A program made the position numbers and the translations under genes. Under the pieces are notes generated by a model. The model saw only the letters and a program-made list of their open reading frames with translations. It was not told the origin of the DNA and made no database searches. Below, piece after piece: positions 1 through 7,718 of a stretch of DNA of 64,000 bases. The stretch's first letter is position 1. Each line of letters opens with the position of its first letter. The stretch is from Acidobacteriota bacterium (GTDB lineage Bacteria > Acidobacteriota > Thermoanaerobaculia > Multivoradales > Multivoraceae), in NCBI GenBank assembly GCA_028875725.1, contig JAPPCR010000023.1:124001-188000 (forward strand), given 5' to 3'.

Positions 1-2029
1 AGACGGTCGCCTCGTCGCCCTCGATGCGTCTACGGTCCCTGCCGCCGGCCGGCGATTCTCCGGCAGCGAACAGGCGCAGGGCGAGCCGCTCGCCGTTGTC
101 GAGCGGTTCGACCGTCGACCAGCCGCCGTTCACCTGCCATTCGGTCCCGCCCGAGCGAGTGATCAGGTCGATGTGGGGTCCTGCCATCGTCGCCGCCAGT
201 TCCATCGTCCAGACGCGCACCTGATCCACCCAGCGGGGATCGATGGCGGTCGACCCCGGTTCGCGAAGCGCGCTCTCCTGACCGTCGACGCGGTAGTTGG
301 CGAAGCCGGGCGGCCAGCCGTTGACCGCGATGTCCGAGTCCAGCGCGTCCAGGCCAGAGGCGAGGTCCAGGTTGAGCGCCGCCACGGGACCGGGTAGCTG
401 CCGCAGGTCGTCGCCCGCCAGGACGTTCCCGTCGCTGCCGGTGACCACGTCGAGCAAAGGCGAGGAGACGAGGTCGAGCGCCGACTCACTGCCCGCCCTC
501 ATCTGGAAGTCCACACGCAGCACGCCGCCCGCGACCAGGATCAGGTTCTCGACCACGGACGTCGCGTAGCCGTCCACGGTCGCCTCGACGTAGTAATCGC
601 CCGGAGGCAGGCCCGGCGCCCGGAAACTGCCGCCGCGACCGGCGCGAACGGTCTGGGTGCTGTGCAACTGGTCACCGGTGATCCTGATCTCGGCGCCGGG
701 CAACGGGACGTCGGTCGTGGCGTCGCGCACCTGGCCGTTGATCTCGCCGTTCAGACCGGCGGAAGCCGGGCGCGGCCAGAGAAGAGCCATGCCGGCGAGC
801 GCCACAACGAGCACGGTCGACACCGCTGGCGCCGCCGACAGTCGACTCGGTTCGCGTTTCGGCAGGAGCAGGGAAGCACAGGCGGACACCAGACCGACGA
901 CGGCGCCGGCCTGCAGCACAGACGTCAGTTCGAAACGATCGGCGAGTCCTCCGATTCCCCAGGTGGCAAGCCCGCCCGTCGCGAACAGGAAGCCGAGCGC
1001 CGTTCCCGAAGCCAGACCCCGGCGCCAGGGCAGCAGTTCCTGGGCCATGACGATCAGGATGGAGTGCGACGCCCCGAGCAACGCTCCGCACGGCAGGACG
1101 ACGGCGAAGATGAGGCTCCCGGAGCCCGGCACCAGGGCCAGCAGCAGGGAACCCAGCAGCGTGGTCAGGAAGACGACGGGACGCCGCCCCCAACGGTCGG
1201 CCCAGGCCCCCGCCAGCACCGCGGTCACGGCGCCTCCGAGCAGGAACAGCCCGCTGGCGAGCCCCTGGGCCGAGGAGCTGTACCCCTGCTGGCTCAAGAG
1301 GAGAGGCAGGAACGCCATCGTTCCGAACATGGCCCAGGAACGGCTGGCGAACACCACCGCCAGGAGAGCGATGACGCCGCCGCGCACCGGGCGCCGCCGG
1401 CTGGCCCGCGTTTCCGGCGCAGCGGGCGGAGTCTCATCGGCCGACCGCACCTGGCCGGGCGCGCGATGGAGCCGCCGCGGGCCCATCGCGAACACCATGA
1501 AGATCGGTACGGGCACTGCCAGGAGCACGAGCCAGTAGATCCCGTTGAGCCCCGCCCGATCGAGAGCCAGCCCCGCCAGAAGCGGCCCGGTGGTGAGCCC
1601 GAGCTGACCGCAGAAGAAGAAGATGGCCGTGAACGTGGCCGAACGGGCGAGGTTCACCGTACTGGAGTGCATGACTCCCAAGGGATGAAAGGCGCCTGAG
1701 GCAACCGCCGCGAGCGCGAACGGGACGAGGAACAGCAGGAACCTCCCCGTGGCGGCGGCCGCATAGACCGCCAGCGCCATGCAGGCCAGGTTGAAGGCGA
1801 CGCTGAACGGTCCGAGAAAGCGGCTGCCGACCCGATCGACCAGCCAGCCGAACGCCGGCTGGGTAGTGCCGGCCAGGACCTGGAACAGGCCCACGGCCAG
1901 CCCGATCTGGGCGGCGCTGAGACCGAGCGGCGCCTGGAGGAAGGCCAGCAGCACCGGCCCCATGCTGTTGAAGATGTCGATCCCGAGGTGACCTATGGTC
2001 ACCGCCGCGAAGATTCGTCGCCCGTTCAT
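1..2029 (-). CDS. MFS transporter fused to CarboxypepD-regulatory and TonB-receptor plug-like region (partial at window edge)
   Basis: The frame is open from ATG at 2029 to the window edge (about 676 codons, no stop). Residues 1-390 look like a complete 12-helix major facilitator transporter, starting MNGRRIFAAVTIGHLGIDIF and containing DRWGRRPVVF. Around residues 400-425 follows a helix like a signal peptide (LVVALAGMALLWPRPASAG). Residues 426-510 form a carboxypeptidase-regulatory-like beta sandwich (GQVRDATTDVPLPGAEI, then LPPGDYYVEATVDGYA). The rest resembles a degenerate TonB-receptor plug (VNGWPPGFANYRVDG, then DLITRSGGTEW), like the plug of the receptor at 60339-63185. An inner-membrane carrier joined to an outer-membrane receptor module is unexpected. 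Loss of a stop between two genes, with the second starting internally at a GTG or ATG, is an alternative. It lies just downstream of ggt and is probably co-transcribed. The transported substrate is unknown. Confidence 0.75.
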   Translation of the reverse strand, partial: MNGRRIFAAVTIGHLGIDIFNSMGPVLLAFLQAPLGLSAAQIGLAVGLFQVLAGTTQPAFGWLVDRVGSRFLGPFSVAFNLACMALAVYAAAATGRFLLFLVPFALAAVASGAFHPLGVMHSSTVNLARSATFTAIFFFCGQLGLTTGPLLAGLALDRAGLNGIYWLVLLAVPVPIFMVFAMGPRRLHRAPGQVRSADETPPAAPETRASRRRPVRGGVIALLAVVFASRSWAMFGTMAFLPLLLSQQGYSSSAQGLASGLFLLGGAVTAVLAGAWADRWGRRPVVFLTTLLGSLLLALVPGSGSLIFAVVLPCGALLGASHSILIVMAQELLPWRRGLASGTALGFLFATGGLATWGIGGLADRFELTSVLQAGAVVGLVSACASLLLPKREPSRLSAAPAVSTVLVVALAGMALLWPRPASAGLNGEINGQVRDATTDVPLPGAEIRITGDQLHSTQTVRAGRGGSFRAPGLPPGDYYVEATVDGYATSVVENLILVAGGVLRVDFQMRAGSESALDLVSSPLLDVVTGSDGNVLAGDDLRQLPGPVAALNLDLASGLDALDSDIAVNGWPPGFANYRVDGQESALREPGSTAIDPRWVDQVRVWTMELAATMAGPHIDLITRSGGTEWQVNGGWSTVEPLDNGERLALRLFAAGESPAGGRDRRRIEGDEATV

Positions 2030-2147
2030 GGCGAACCGATCCCGGCGTGAGCGTAGGTCACCGCCGCGAAGATCCGTCGCCCGTTCATAGGGAACCGATG
2101 CCGGTGTGAGGGTACGTCACCGCGGCGAAGATGCGCCGGCCGTTCAT
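1997..2147 (-). repeat. 59-bp tandem repeat of the MFS start region, 2.5 copies
   Basis: Copies begin at 1997, 2056 and 2115 with a 59-bp period; the third is partial. Each copy carries the same minus-strand start, at 2029, 2088 and 2147, followed by codons for MNGRRIFAAVT. Because 59 is not a multiple of three, the two upstream copies run only 20 codons and stop at a TGA that overlaps the next ATG (ATGA at 2085-2088 and 2026-2029). The result is two stop-start-coupled mini-ORFs leading into the MFS gene, only 10 bp after the ggt stop. They may act in translational coupling or be leftovers of a slippage duplication. Confidence 0.85.
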
Positions 2148-2157
2148 CCGCGGCCCG

Positions 2158-3942
2158 CTACCCGCCCGCGGGCGCGTCCCCTCTTGGTGCGCTGACGTCG
2201 CCGCCCCGGCGCGGATCCGCCACGCCAAGCAGGCTCGACCCCTCTACCAGGACCGCGGACACGTCCCCGCTCAGGCCGCGCTCGACCAGCTCGTGGCCCC
2301 TCGCCGCCAGAGCCTCGAGCGTCTCGGCGGCAAGACCGCCTTCCTCGTAGAACACCTGGTCCGGCCACGCCTGGTGATGCACCCGCGGACTCTCGACCGC
2401 CTGCCGCAGCCCCATTCCGTGGTCGATGACGTTCGAGATCACGTGGTAGACGGTGGTGATGATCGTCGGGCCGCCGGGTGTGCCGACGACCATCATCAGT
2501 TCGCCCTCGAGGTCGAGCACAATGCTCGGGGTCATGGACGACAACATCCGCTTGCCCGGGACGATGGCGTTGTTCTCGCCCTCGACCAGGCCGAACTGGT
2601 TCGGCTGACCCGGCGAGGCGGCGAAGTCGTCCATCTCGTTGTTCAGCAGGAAACCGGCGCCGGTGACGGTGACGGCGTTGCCGAAGCCGCTGTTGATCGT
2701 CGTCGTGACCGACGCCGCGTTGCCCCAGCGGTCGACCACGGAGTAGTGGGTCGTCTCGGTGCTCTCCGCGGGCGGCGCGACCTCGATCGGCGGCAGCGGC
2801 CGCGCTCTCTCGGGATCGATCCGGGCCCGCAGCCCGTCGGCGTAGTCCTGCGACTCGAACTGCCCGCGCGGTACGTCGACGAAGTCCGGGTCGCCGAGCA
2901 GGGTGTTTCGGTCCCGGAACGCGAGCCGCATGGCTTCGGCCTCCAGGTGGATCAGGTCGGGACTGCCGAACGGCGGCAGGGGATCCCAGCCCTCGAGGAT
3001 GTTCAGGATCAGGCCCAGGGTCAGGCCGCCGGAAGAAACCGGCGGCATCGAGTAGATCGTGTGTCCGCGGTAGGCGACCTCGACCGGCTCGCGCCACACC
3101 GGCGCGTAGTCCTCGAGGTCCTGGAGCGAGATGAGCCCCACGCCGCGCTCCATCTCAGCGACGATCAGGTCGGCAACGCGGCCGCGATAAAAGCCGTCCG
3201 GACCCTGGTCCGCGATCGCCTGAAGCGTGGCCGCGAGGTCTGGCTGTTCCAGCATCGCCCCCGGTGGCGGTGCCTCGCCATCGACCAGGAACTGCATCGC
3301 GCTGGCCGGGAACCGGTTGAGGCGCGGCGCGGCCGACTCCAGACTCCGCGATCGCGGCTCGTCGATCTCGTGGCTCCGGGCCAACTCGACCGCCGGTGCG
3401 ACCAGGTCGCTCCAGGGCAGGGATCCGTACGTCCGGTGCATCTCCCAGAGCCCGGCCACCGAACCCGGCACGCCGGCCGCGAGGTGACCGACAACCGCGC
3501 TCTCCGCGACCTTGCCTTCATCGTCCAGAAACATGTCGCGGGTCGCCGCACCCGGCGCCTTCTCGCGGTAGTCCAGCGCACGGACTTCGCCGTCGTTCGA
3601 CCGGTAGATCAGAAACCCGCCGCCGCCGATGTTGCCGGCGGCGGGCAGGACCGCGGCGAGCGCGAAGCCGACAGCTACGGCGGCGTCGATAGCGTTTCCG
3701 CCCTGTTCCAGAACCCCGGCGCCGACGTCGGAGGCGAGGCCGTGGCCGCTGACGACCATGCCGTGTGCGCCCTCAGCCGCCGGCGCCGTGCCGCCGAGAC
3801 CCCAGGACGACTGTCCCGAAGCAGCTTCTCGTACCGCCTCGGGCCCCGCGCAGGAAACGCCGAGCAGGAACGCGGCGACCAGAACGCCTGCAACCGGGCG
3901 GCGAGCGAGCGGACGCGAGGCAATGGTCGCGAGCCGGCTCAT
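2158..3942 (-). CDS. ggt: Gamma-glutamyltranspeptidase, lipoprotein-like
   Basis: Gamma-glutamyltranspeptidase of the Ntn-hydrolase superfamily, which cleaves gamma-glutamyl bonds of glutathione and related compounds outside the cytoplasm. The large-subunit signature GGNAIDAAVAVGFALAVLP-like lies near residue 85, followed by GNIGGGGFLIYR. The autoprocessing and catalytic threonine is in the ETTHYSVVD block near residue 398. The small subunit has NNAIVPGKRMLSSMTPS, typical of the family, and the length of about 594 residues is normal. The N-terminus has a hydrophobic segment ending LLGVSC, a possible but weak lipobox. ATG 3942 is chosen because a -10-like TACCGT overlaps the alternative GTG at 3954 and sits 10 nt upstream. 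The neighbouring divergent gene is also a glutamate-amide type ligase, which suggests gamma-glutamyl metabolism. Confidence 0.93.
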   Translation of the reverse strand: MSRLATIASRPLARRPVAGVLVAAFLLGVSCAGPEAVREAASGQSSWGLGGTAPAAEGAHGMVVSGHGLASDVGAGVLEQGGNAIDAAVAVGFALAAVLPAAGNIGGGGFLIYRSNDGEVRALDYREKAPGAATRDMFLDDEGKVAESAVVGHLAAGVPGSVAGLWEMHRTYGSLPWSDLVAPAVELARSHEIDEPRSRSLESAAPRLNRFPASAMQFLVDGEAPPPGAMLEQPDLAATLQAIADQGPDGFYRGRVADLIVAEMERGVGLISLQDLEDYAPVWREPVEVAYRGHTIYSMPPVSSGGLTLGLILNILEGWDPLPPFGSPDLIHLEAEAMRLAFRDRNTLLGDPDFVDVPRGQFESQDYADGLRARIDPERARPLPPIEVAPPAESTETTHYSVVDRWGNAASVTTTINSGFGNAVTVTGAGFLLNNEMDDFAASPGQPNQFGLVEGENNAIVPGKRMLSSMTPSIVLDLEGELMMVVGTPGGPTIITTVYHVISNVIDHGMGLRQAVESPRVHHQAWPDQVFYEEGGLAAETLEALAARGHELVERGLSGDVSAVLVEGSSLLGVADPRRGGDVSAPRGDAPAGG

Positions 3943-3952
3943 CGCGGGAGGC

Positions 3953-3958
3953 ACGGTA
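3953..3958 (-). promoter_or_regulatory. Putative -10 element of ggt (leaderless)
   Basis: TACCGT on the minus strand, 10 nt before ATG 3942. It matches the TANNNT plus short-spacer pattern seen before several other genes here and argues against the upstream GTG start. Confidence 0.4.
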
Positions 3959-4025
3959 TCAAAGCAGCCGGATACGCTTGTTCCATCCCTGCCCGGAGAC
4001 GGCCTCCCTACACCGGAGAAGAACC

Positions 4026-5135
4026 ATGCAGACCAAGCTCCCCGAGCTGACGATCGGCATTGAGGAGGAGTACCAGATCATCGACCCCGAAACCCGGGAG
4101 TTGAAGCCCTTCATCCAAGAGTTCCTGGAGCAGGGACAGATCGTGCTCCAGGAGCAGATCAAGGCGGAGCAGCTGCAGTGCCAGGTCGAGGTCGGCAGCG
4201 AGGTCTGCCGCTCGATCGACGAGGCCCGCCAGGAGCTCATCCGGCTGCGGCGCTCGATCGGACACCTGGCGTCGCGGAACGGCCTCCGCATCGCGGCCGC
4301 CAGCACCCATCCGTTCTCCTCCTGGCAGGAACAGGACGTCACGGAGGCGGAGCGCTACGTCACGATGCAGGAGACCTTCGGCGACGTTGCACGGCGACTG
4401 CTGATCTTCGGCATGCACGTCCACATAGGCATTCCCGATCGCAACCTGCGAATGGACATCATGGACCAGTCGCTCTACTTCCTTCCCCACCTACTGGCGC
4501 TGTCGACGAGCTCGCCACTCTGGCAGGGGCGGGACACCGGGCTCAAGTCCTATCGGTCCGTGATCTTCGAGAGCCTGCCCCGCTCGGGCCTGCCGCCTTC
4601 GCTCCGGTCCTATGCCGAGTACGAGCGGCTGGTCGACGTCCTGGTGCAGACGAGGTGCATCGAGGAGCCGACCCAGATCTGGTGGGACGTCCGCCCCCAC
4701 CCCAAGTTCCCGACGATCGAGTTTCGCGTCTGCGACGTATGCACGAAGATCGACGAGGCGCTGTGCCTCACCGCGCTTCTGATGGCGATCGTGGCCAAAC
4801 TGATCCGGTTGCGCAGGAACAACCAGGCGTGGCGCCGCTATCCGCGCCACCTGATCTACGAGAACAAGTGGCGCGCCATGCGCTACGGCATCGACGGCAA
4901 GCTGATCGACTTCGGCAAGGGCGAGGAGGTGCCGCTACGGTTCCTGACCCTGGAACTGCTCGAGTTCGTCGACGACGTGCTCGACGAACTCGGCGTCCGC
5001 AAGGAAGCCGAGTACGTCCACACGATCCTCGCCGAAGGCACCAGCGCCGACCGCCAGATCGCCCGCGCCGAAGGGGGCAACCTCCACGCCGTCGTCGACG
5101 GCCTGATCGAAGAGACCCGCGAAGGCTGCGACTGA
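4026..5135 (+). CDS. GCS2-family carboxylate-amine ligase (YbdK-like)
   Basis: ATP-dependent glutamate-cysteine-ligase type 2 family protein of 369 residues, the usual length for YbdK-like ligases. Family features are the N-terminal TIGIEEEYQIIDPETREL, the metal-binding block IFGMHVHIGIP near residue 140, the substrate-loop segment WWDVRPHPKFPTIEFRVCD near 220, and a C-terminal domain with RAEGGNLHAVVDGLI. These enzymes form a gamma-glutamyl or other amide bond from a carboxylate and an amine; the true substrate is often unknown. ATG 4026 follows a GGAGAAGAACC Shine-Dalgarno-like sequence, and the longer upstream frame has atypical composition. It diverges from ggt across 83 bp. Confidence 0.88.
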   Translation: MQTKLPELTIGIEEEYQIIDPETRELKPFIQEFLEQGQIVLQEQIKAEQLQCQVEVGSEVCRSIDEARQELIRLRRSIGHLASRNGLRIAAASTHPFSSWQEQDVTEAERYVTMQETFGDVARRLLIFGMHVHIGIPDRNLRMDIMDQSLYFLPHLLALSTSSPLWQGRDTGLKSYRSVIFESLPRSGLPPSLRSYAEYERLVDVLVQTRCIEEPTQIWWDVRPHPKFPTIEFRVCDVCTKIDEALCLTALLMAIVAKLIRLRRNNQAWRRYPRHLIYENKWRAMRYGIDGKLIDFGKGEEVPLRFLTLELLEFVDDVLDELGVRKEAEYVHTILAEGTSADRQIARAEGGNLHAVVDGLIEETREGCD

Positions 5136-5148
5136 TCGTTGGTGACCC

Positions 5149-5329
5149 GTCTGCGGCCCGGTCCGGAGGGGAGGGTCCCGGACGGACGCTCACCCCCTCT
5201 TGGTGAGTGGAGGGATGGGGGTTCGCTTCGGTCGACTTCGCTCCGACTCGATGTCGGTTGATGCAGCAACGTGGGCAGTCGCTCGTCTCTAGCCCGCCGG
5301 GACCCTCCCCTCCGGACCGAGCCGCAGAC
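5149..5329. repeat. Dispersed element with 33-bp terminal inverted repeats, copy 1
   Basis: Arms at 5149-5181 and 5297-5329 are complementary at 32 of 33 positions and flank about 115 bp of non-coding sequence. A second element with the same design and a recognisably similar interior is at 54621-54787. It lies between two convergent genes, so it could act as a bidirectional terminator-like hairpin, a MITE-like transposable remnant or a structured RNA. No ORF is visible inside. Together with the REP-like sequence after it, this accounts for the 290-bp gap between the ligase and the VanZ-like gene. Confidence 0.85.
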
Positions 5330-5344
5330 TAGACGTCGTTGCAC

Positions 5345-5413
5345 ACTGGGTGCGCCGGCGCCCCCGCCGGCTGCCGCCACAGGCGGCCAGAAAGACGCGC
5401 CGCGAAGCGGCGA
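5345..5413 (-). repeat. REP-like palindromic repeat
   Basis: Contains ACTGGGTGCGCCGGCG followed by CCCCGCCGGC and, further on, a CGCCGCGAAGCGGCG hairpin. Related units occur in several other intergenic gaps of this window in both orientations. Confidence 0.7.
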
Positions 5414-5428
5414 CCGCATTGGCGGACC

Positions 5429-6559
5429 CTAGAGAGAGTCCTGGGGTGTGCCGCGCGACGGCCGAGCCATGAACAGCGGAACCACTGCGAGGAGGGAGAA
5501 GAAGAGGAGAGCAGGCGCGAGAAAGCCAGGCCAGATCCAGATCCTGTTGCCGCCCGCAGCACTCTCGTACGTCGGCACGGGGACCGCGCCCTCCTGCTGC
5601 AGCCGCCGGACCCGGTCCGGCGGGAAGGCGTGGCGCAGGCTGCCGTCGGGATTCCGTACTTCCTCCAGCACGGCCGGGTAGTAGCGGTTCAGGATTGCCT
5701 GTTCGGCCGCGGCGGTCGGCCAGTCCTCCGCGTCGAAGGCCTCGTTGCGGGCCTGGACGTGCCAGGCGGCCTCGGACAGGAAGTGGTCCTCGACCTGCCA
5801 GGGCTGGAAGGGTGGCGTCGGCGGCTGATTCGCGGGCCAGCGGGCGCGTCGGTCCTCGTTCAGGCTCTCGAGCCGCTCGGCGCTGTAGTTGCTGCGGAAG
5901 CTGCCGAGTTCCGGGTCGCTGATCCGGTGGCCGAGGTTCGTCAGGTCGACGAGGCCGACCGACGCCACGGCGAAGACGACCCACAAGCCAGCAAGCGCGC
6001 GGCGTTCGGCTGGGCTGGGCGCATCGGTGTCGAATCCGAACAGGCCCGCCCCGAAGACGACGCCGCAGCCGGCGGCGGAGGCGTTCAGCAGGCAGTCGTA
6101 GAAGTCGCCGGCGCGGACCCAGACCAGCCACTGGATGAACTCGTCGGCGATCCCGAGTAGGGAAGTCAGAACGGCGGCAGAGAACGCCGCCGCGATGGCC
6201 GATCGGCCGCCCCTGAGGAAGACCCGGTAGAGCAGCAGAGCGACCACTCCGTAGAGAACCAGGTGCATTCGCTCGAGAGCGGACTCTTCGGGGCGTCCGC
6301 GGGCGAGTGCTGTCGCCTGGACGGCCGCCCACAGCAGACCGAGCGCCATCGCGATCCAGTTCTTCCGTCGCAGGCGCCGTGCCGAACGAACCACCCAAAC
6401 CACGAAGGCCGCCGCCGCGACCCAGAACAGGATCGTCGGGACGATCACAAGAAGCGAACGGTCGACGTCCTCCTGAATCCACCGGGTGAGCCGCCCCAGG
6501 AAGGGCGCCGAACCGACGATCCACAGGGCGATCAGGGCAGGTGCCGCGAAGCGGCGCAT
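5429..6559 (-). CDS. VanZ-like integral membrane protein
   Basis: A 376-residue membrane protein. Helices are predicted near residues 8-25, 38-60, 70-85, 98-115, 125-150 (ADEFIQWLVWVRAGDFYDC), 165-180 and 190-210, and one C-terminal helix near 340-365 (GFLAPALLFFSLLAVVPLF). The ADEFIQ motif followed by GDFYDCLLNASAAGCG resembles the conserved DE-Q and D-D-N signature of VanZ family proteins. A non-membrane segment of about 120 residues before the last helix is an extension beyond simple VanZ. VanZ affects teicoplanin sensitivity by an unclear mechanism, so no precise role can be given. It starts at ATG 6559 with a likely leaderless promoter. Confidence 0.75.
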   Translation of the reverse strand: MRRFAAPALIALWIVGSAPFLGRLTRWIQEDVDRSLLVIVPTILFWVAAAAFVVWVVRSARRLRRKNWIAMALGLLWAAVQATALARGRPEESALERMHLVLYGVVALLLYRVFLRGGRSAIAAAFSAAVLTSLLGIADEFIQWLVWVRAGDFYDCLLNASAAGCGVVFGAGLFGFDTDAPSPAERRALAGLWVVFAVASVGLVDLTNLGHRISDPELGSFRSNYSAERLESLNEDRRARWPANQPPTPPFQPWQVEDHFLSEAAWHVQARNEAFDAEDWPTAAAEQAILNRYYPAVLEEVRNPDGSLRHAFPPDRVRRLQQEGAVPVPTYESAAGGNRIWIWPGFLAPALLFFSLLAVVPLFMARPSRGTPQDSL

Positions 6560-6568
6560 CGGCAGAGC

Positions 6569-6574
6569 ACGCTA
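6569..6574 (-). promoter_or_regulatory. Putative -10 element of the VanZ-like gene (leaderless)
   Basis: TAGCGT on the minus strand, 9 nt before ATG 6559, with no Shine-Dalgarno sequence between them. Confidence 0.4.
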
Positions 6575-6628
6575 GCAGCCTGAGGGCGACACGGGTGTAG
6601 GCTCACGGCAGGAGGCAGGAGGGAACAC

Positions 6629-7702
6629 ATGGCAGAGCCAGCGCGAATCGACGCTCACACCACGGAAGGAGCCCCGCATCATCGTCCCGTCTCGGCGAAC
6701 AGCGGCGGCGACCTGAGAGAGGCGCTCGACGATTTCCTCGAACTGAAGGAGATGGTCGCGGCCCAGGAGGCTGATCGTGCCCTGCACGATCAGCCGCAGA
6801 TGGTCAGTCGCTTCTACGATGTCGTCACCAAGTTCTATGAGTACGGCTGGGGCCAGTCGTTCCATTTTTCCCCACGACGGTCCGGCGAGAGCCTCCGGGA
6901 CGCCGTCCGCCGTCACGAGATCAGCATCGGCGAACTCCTGGCCCTCGGGCCAGGAACGAAGGTCGCCGACATCGGATGCGGCGTCGCCGGGCCGCTGGTC
7001 ACGATCGCGAATTCCACGGGCGCCAGCATCACGGGGATCAACCTCAACGCGTACCAGATCGCGAGAGGCCAGCGATCGCTGCGCCGCGCCGGCCTTCAGG
7101 AAACATGCGGTTTCCTGCTCGCCAGCTTCATGGACGTGCCCGTCGACGACGGCTACTTCGACGCCGCCTATTCGTTCGAATCGACTTGCCACGCGCCCGA
7201 CAAGACCCTCTGCTTCAAGGAGCTCTATCGGCTGCTCAGGCCGGGAGGCGAGCTTGCCCTGATCGACTGGTGCCTGACCGACAGCTTTGACGAGGACGAC
7301 CCCATCCATCGCGACATTCGGGACCGACTCGAGTTCGGAAACGCCACGCCCAACCTGCTCACGACCTCCAGCCAACTCGACCTCGTTCGGGCCGTCGGTT
7401 TTGAGATTCTCTCGGGCCGTGACCAGGCGCTCGAGTGCGACCCCGACGCTCCCTGGTACCGCTCGCTCCAGGGGCGCGACCTTTCGCTCGCGTCGCTTGG
7501 GCGGATTCCCGCCGGCCGATGGTTCACGGCCAGGGCGACCAGCCTGCTGGAGCTGCTCCGCATCGCGCCGGCCGGCACCGGCGAGGCCGCCCGCATCCTC
7601 AACGTCGCGGCCGATTCCCTCGTCGAGGCCGGCGTGGCGGGCATCTTCACGCCGTCCTTCCTGATCCACGCGCGCAAACCGGGCGGCTCGGTCTCTTCGT
7701 AG
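6629..7702 (+). CDS. Sterol C-24 methyltransferase-like (Erg6 family) SAM-dependent methyltransferase
   Basis: Class I SAM methyltransferase of 357 residues whose diagnostic blocks match sterol C-24 methyltransferases more closely than generic ones. YEYGWGQSFHF (residues 70-80) corresponds to the aromatic region I, ADIGCGVAGP (113-122) is the SAM-binding loop, and ESTCHAP (184-190) matches region III, followed by KELYRLLRPGGEL. The C-terminal 130 residues form the usual cap. Erg6-type enzymes transfer a methyl group to C-24 of a sterol side chain. The next gene, 16 bp on, is a sterol-desaturase-like Rieske oxygenase, which strengthens a sterol-modifying assignment. No squalene epoxidase or oxidosqualene cyclase is in the window, so the substrate source is unknown. 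The ATG follows AGGAGGGAACAC. Confidence 0.87.
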   Translation: MAEPARIDAHTTEGAPHHRPVSANSGGDLREALDDFLELKEMVAAQEADRALHDQPQMVSRFYDVVTKFYEYGWGQSFHFSPRRSGESLRDAVRRHEISIGELLALGPGTKVADIGCGVAGPLVTIANSTGASITGINLNAYQIARGQRSLRRAGLQETCGFLLASFMDVPVDDGYFDAAYSFESTCHAPDKTLCFKELYRLLRPGGELALIDWCLTDSFDEDDPIHRDIRDRLEFGNATPNLLTTSSQLDLVRAVGFEILSGRDQALECDPDAPWYRSLQGRDLSLASLGRIPAGRWFTARATSLLELLRIAPAGTGEAARILNVAADSLVEAGVAGIFTPSFLIHARKPGGSVSS

Positions 7703-7718
7703 CGGTTGGAGGTCCATC

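Noticed and set aside
657..1699. Plus-strand frames over the MFS fusion region
   Set aside because: They are antisense to a well-formed transporter and receptor-like sequence.
1997..2147. CRISPR-like array
   Set aside because: The repeats are directly adjacent, with no spacers, and contain gene-start codons.
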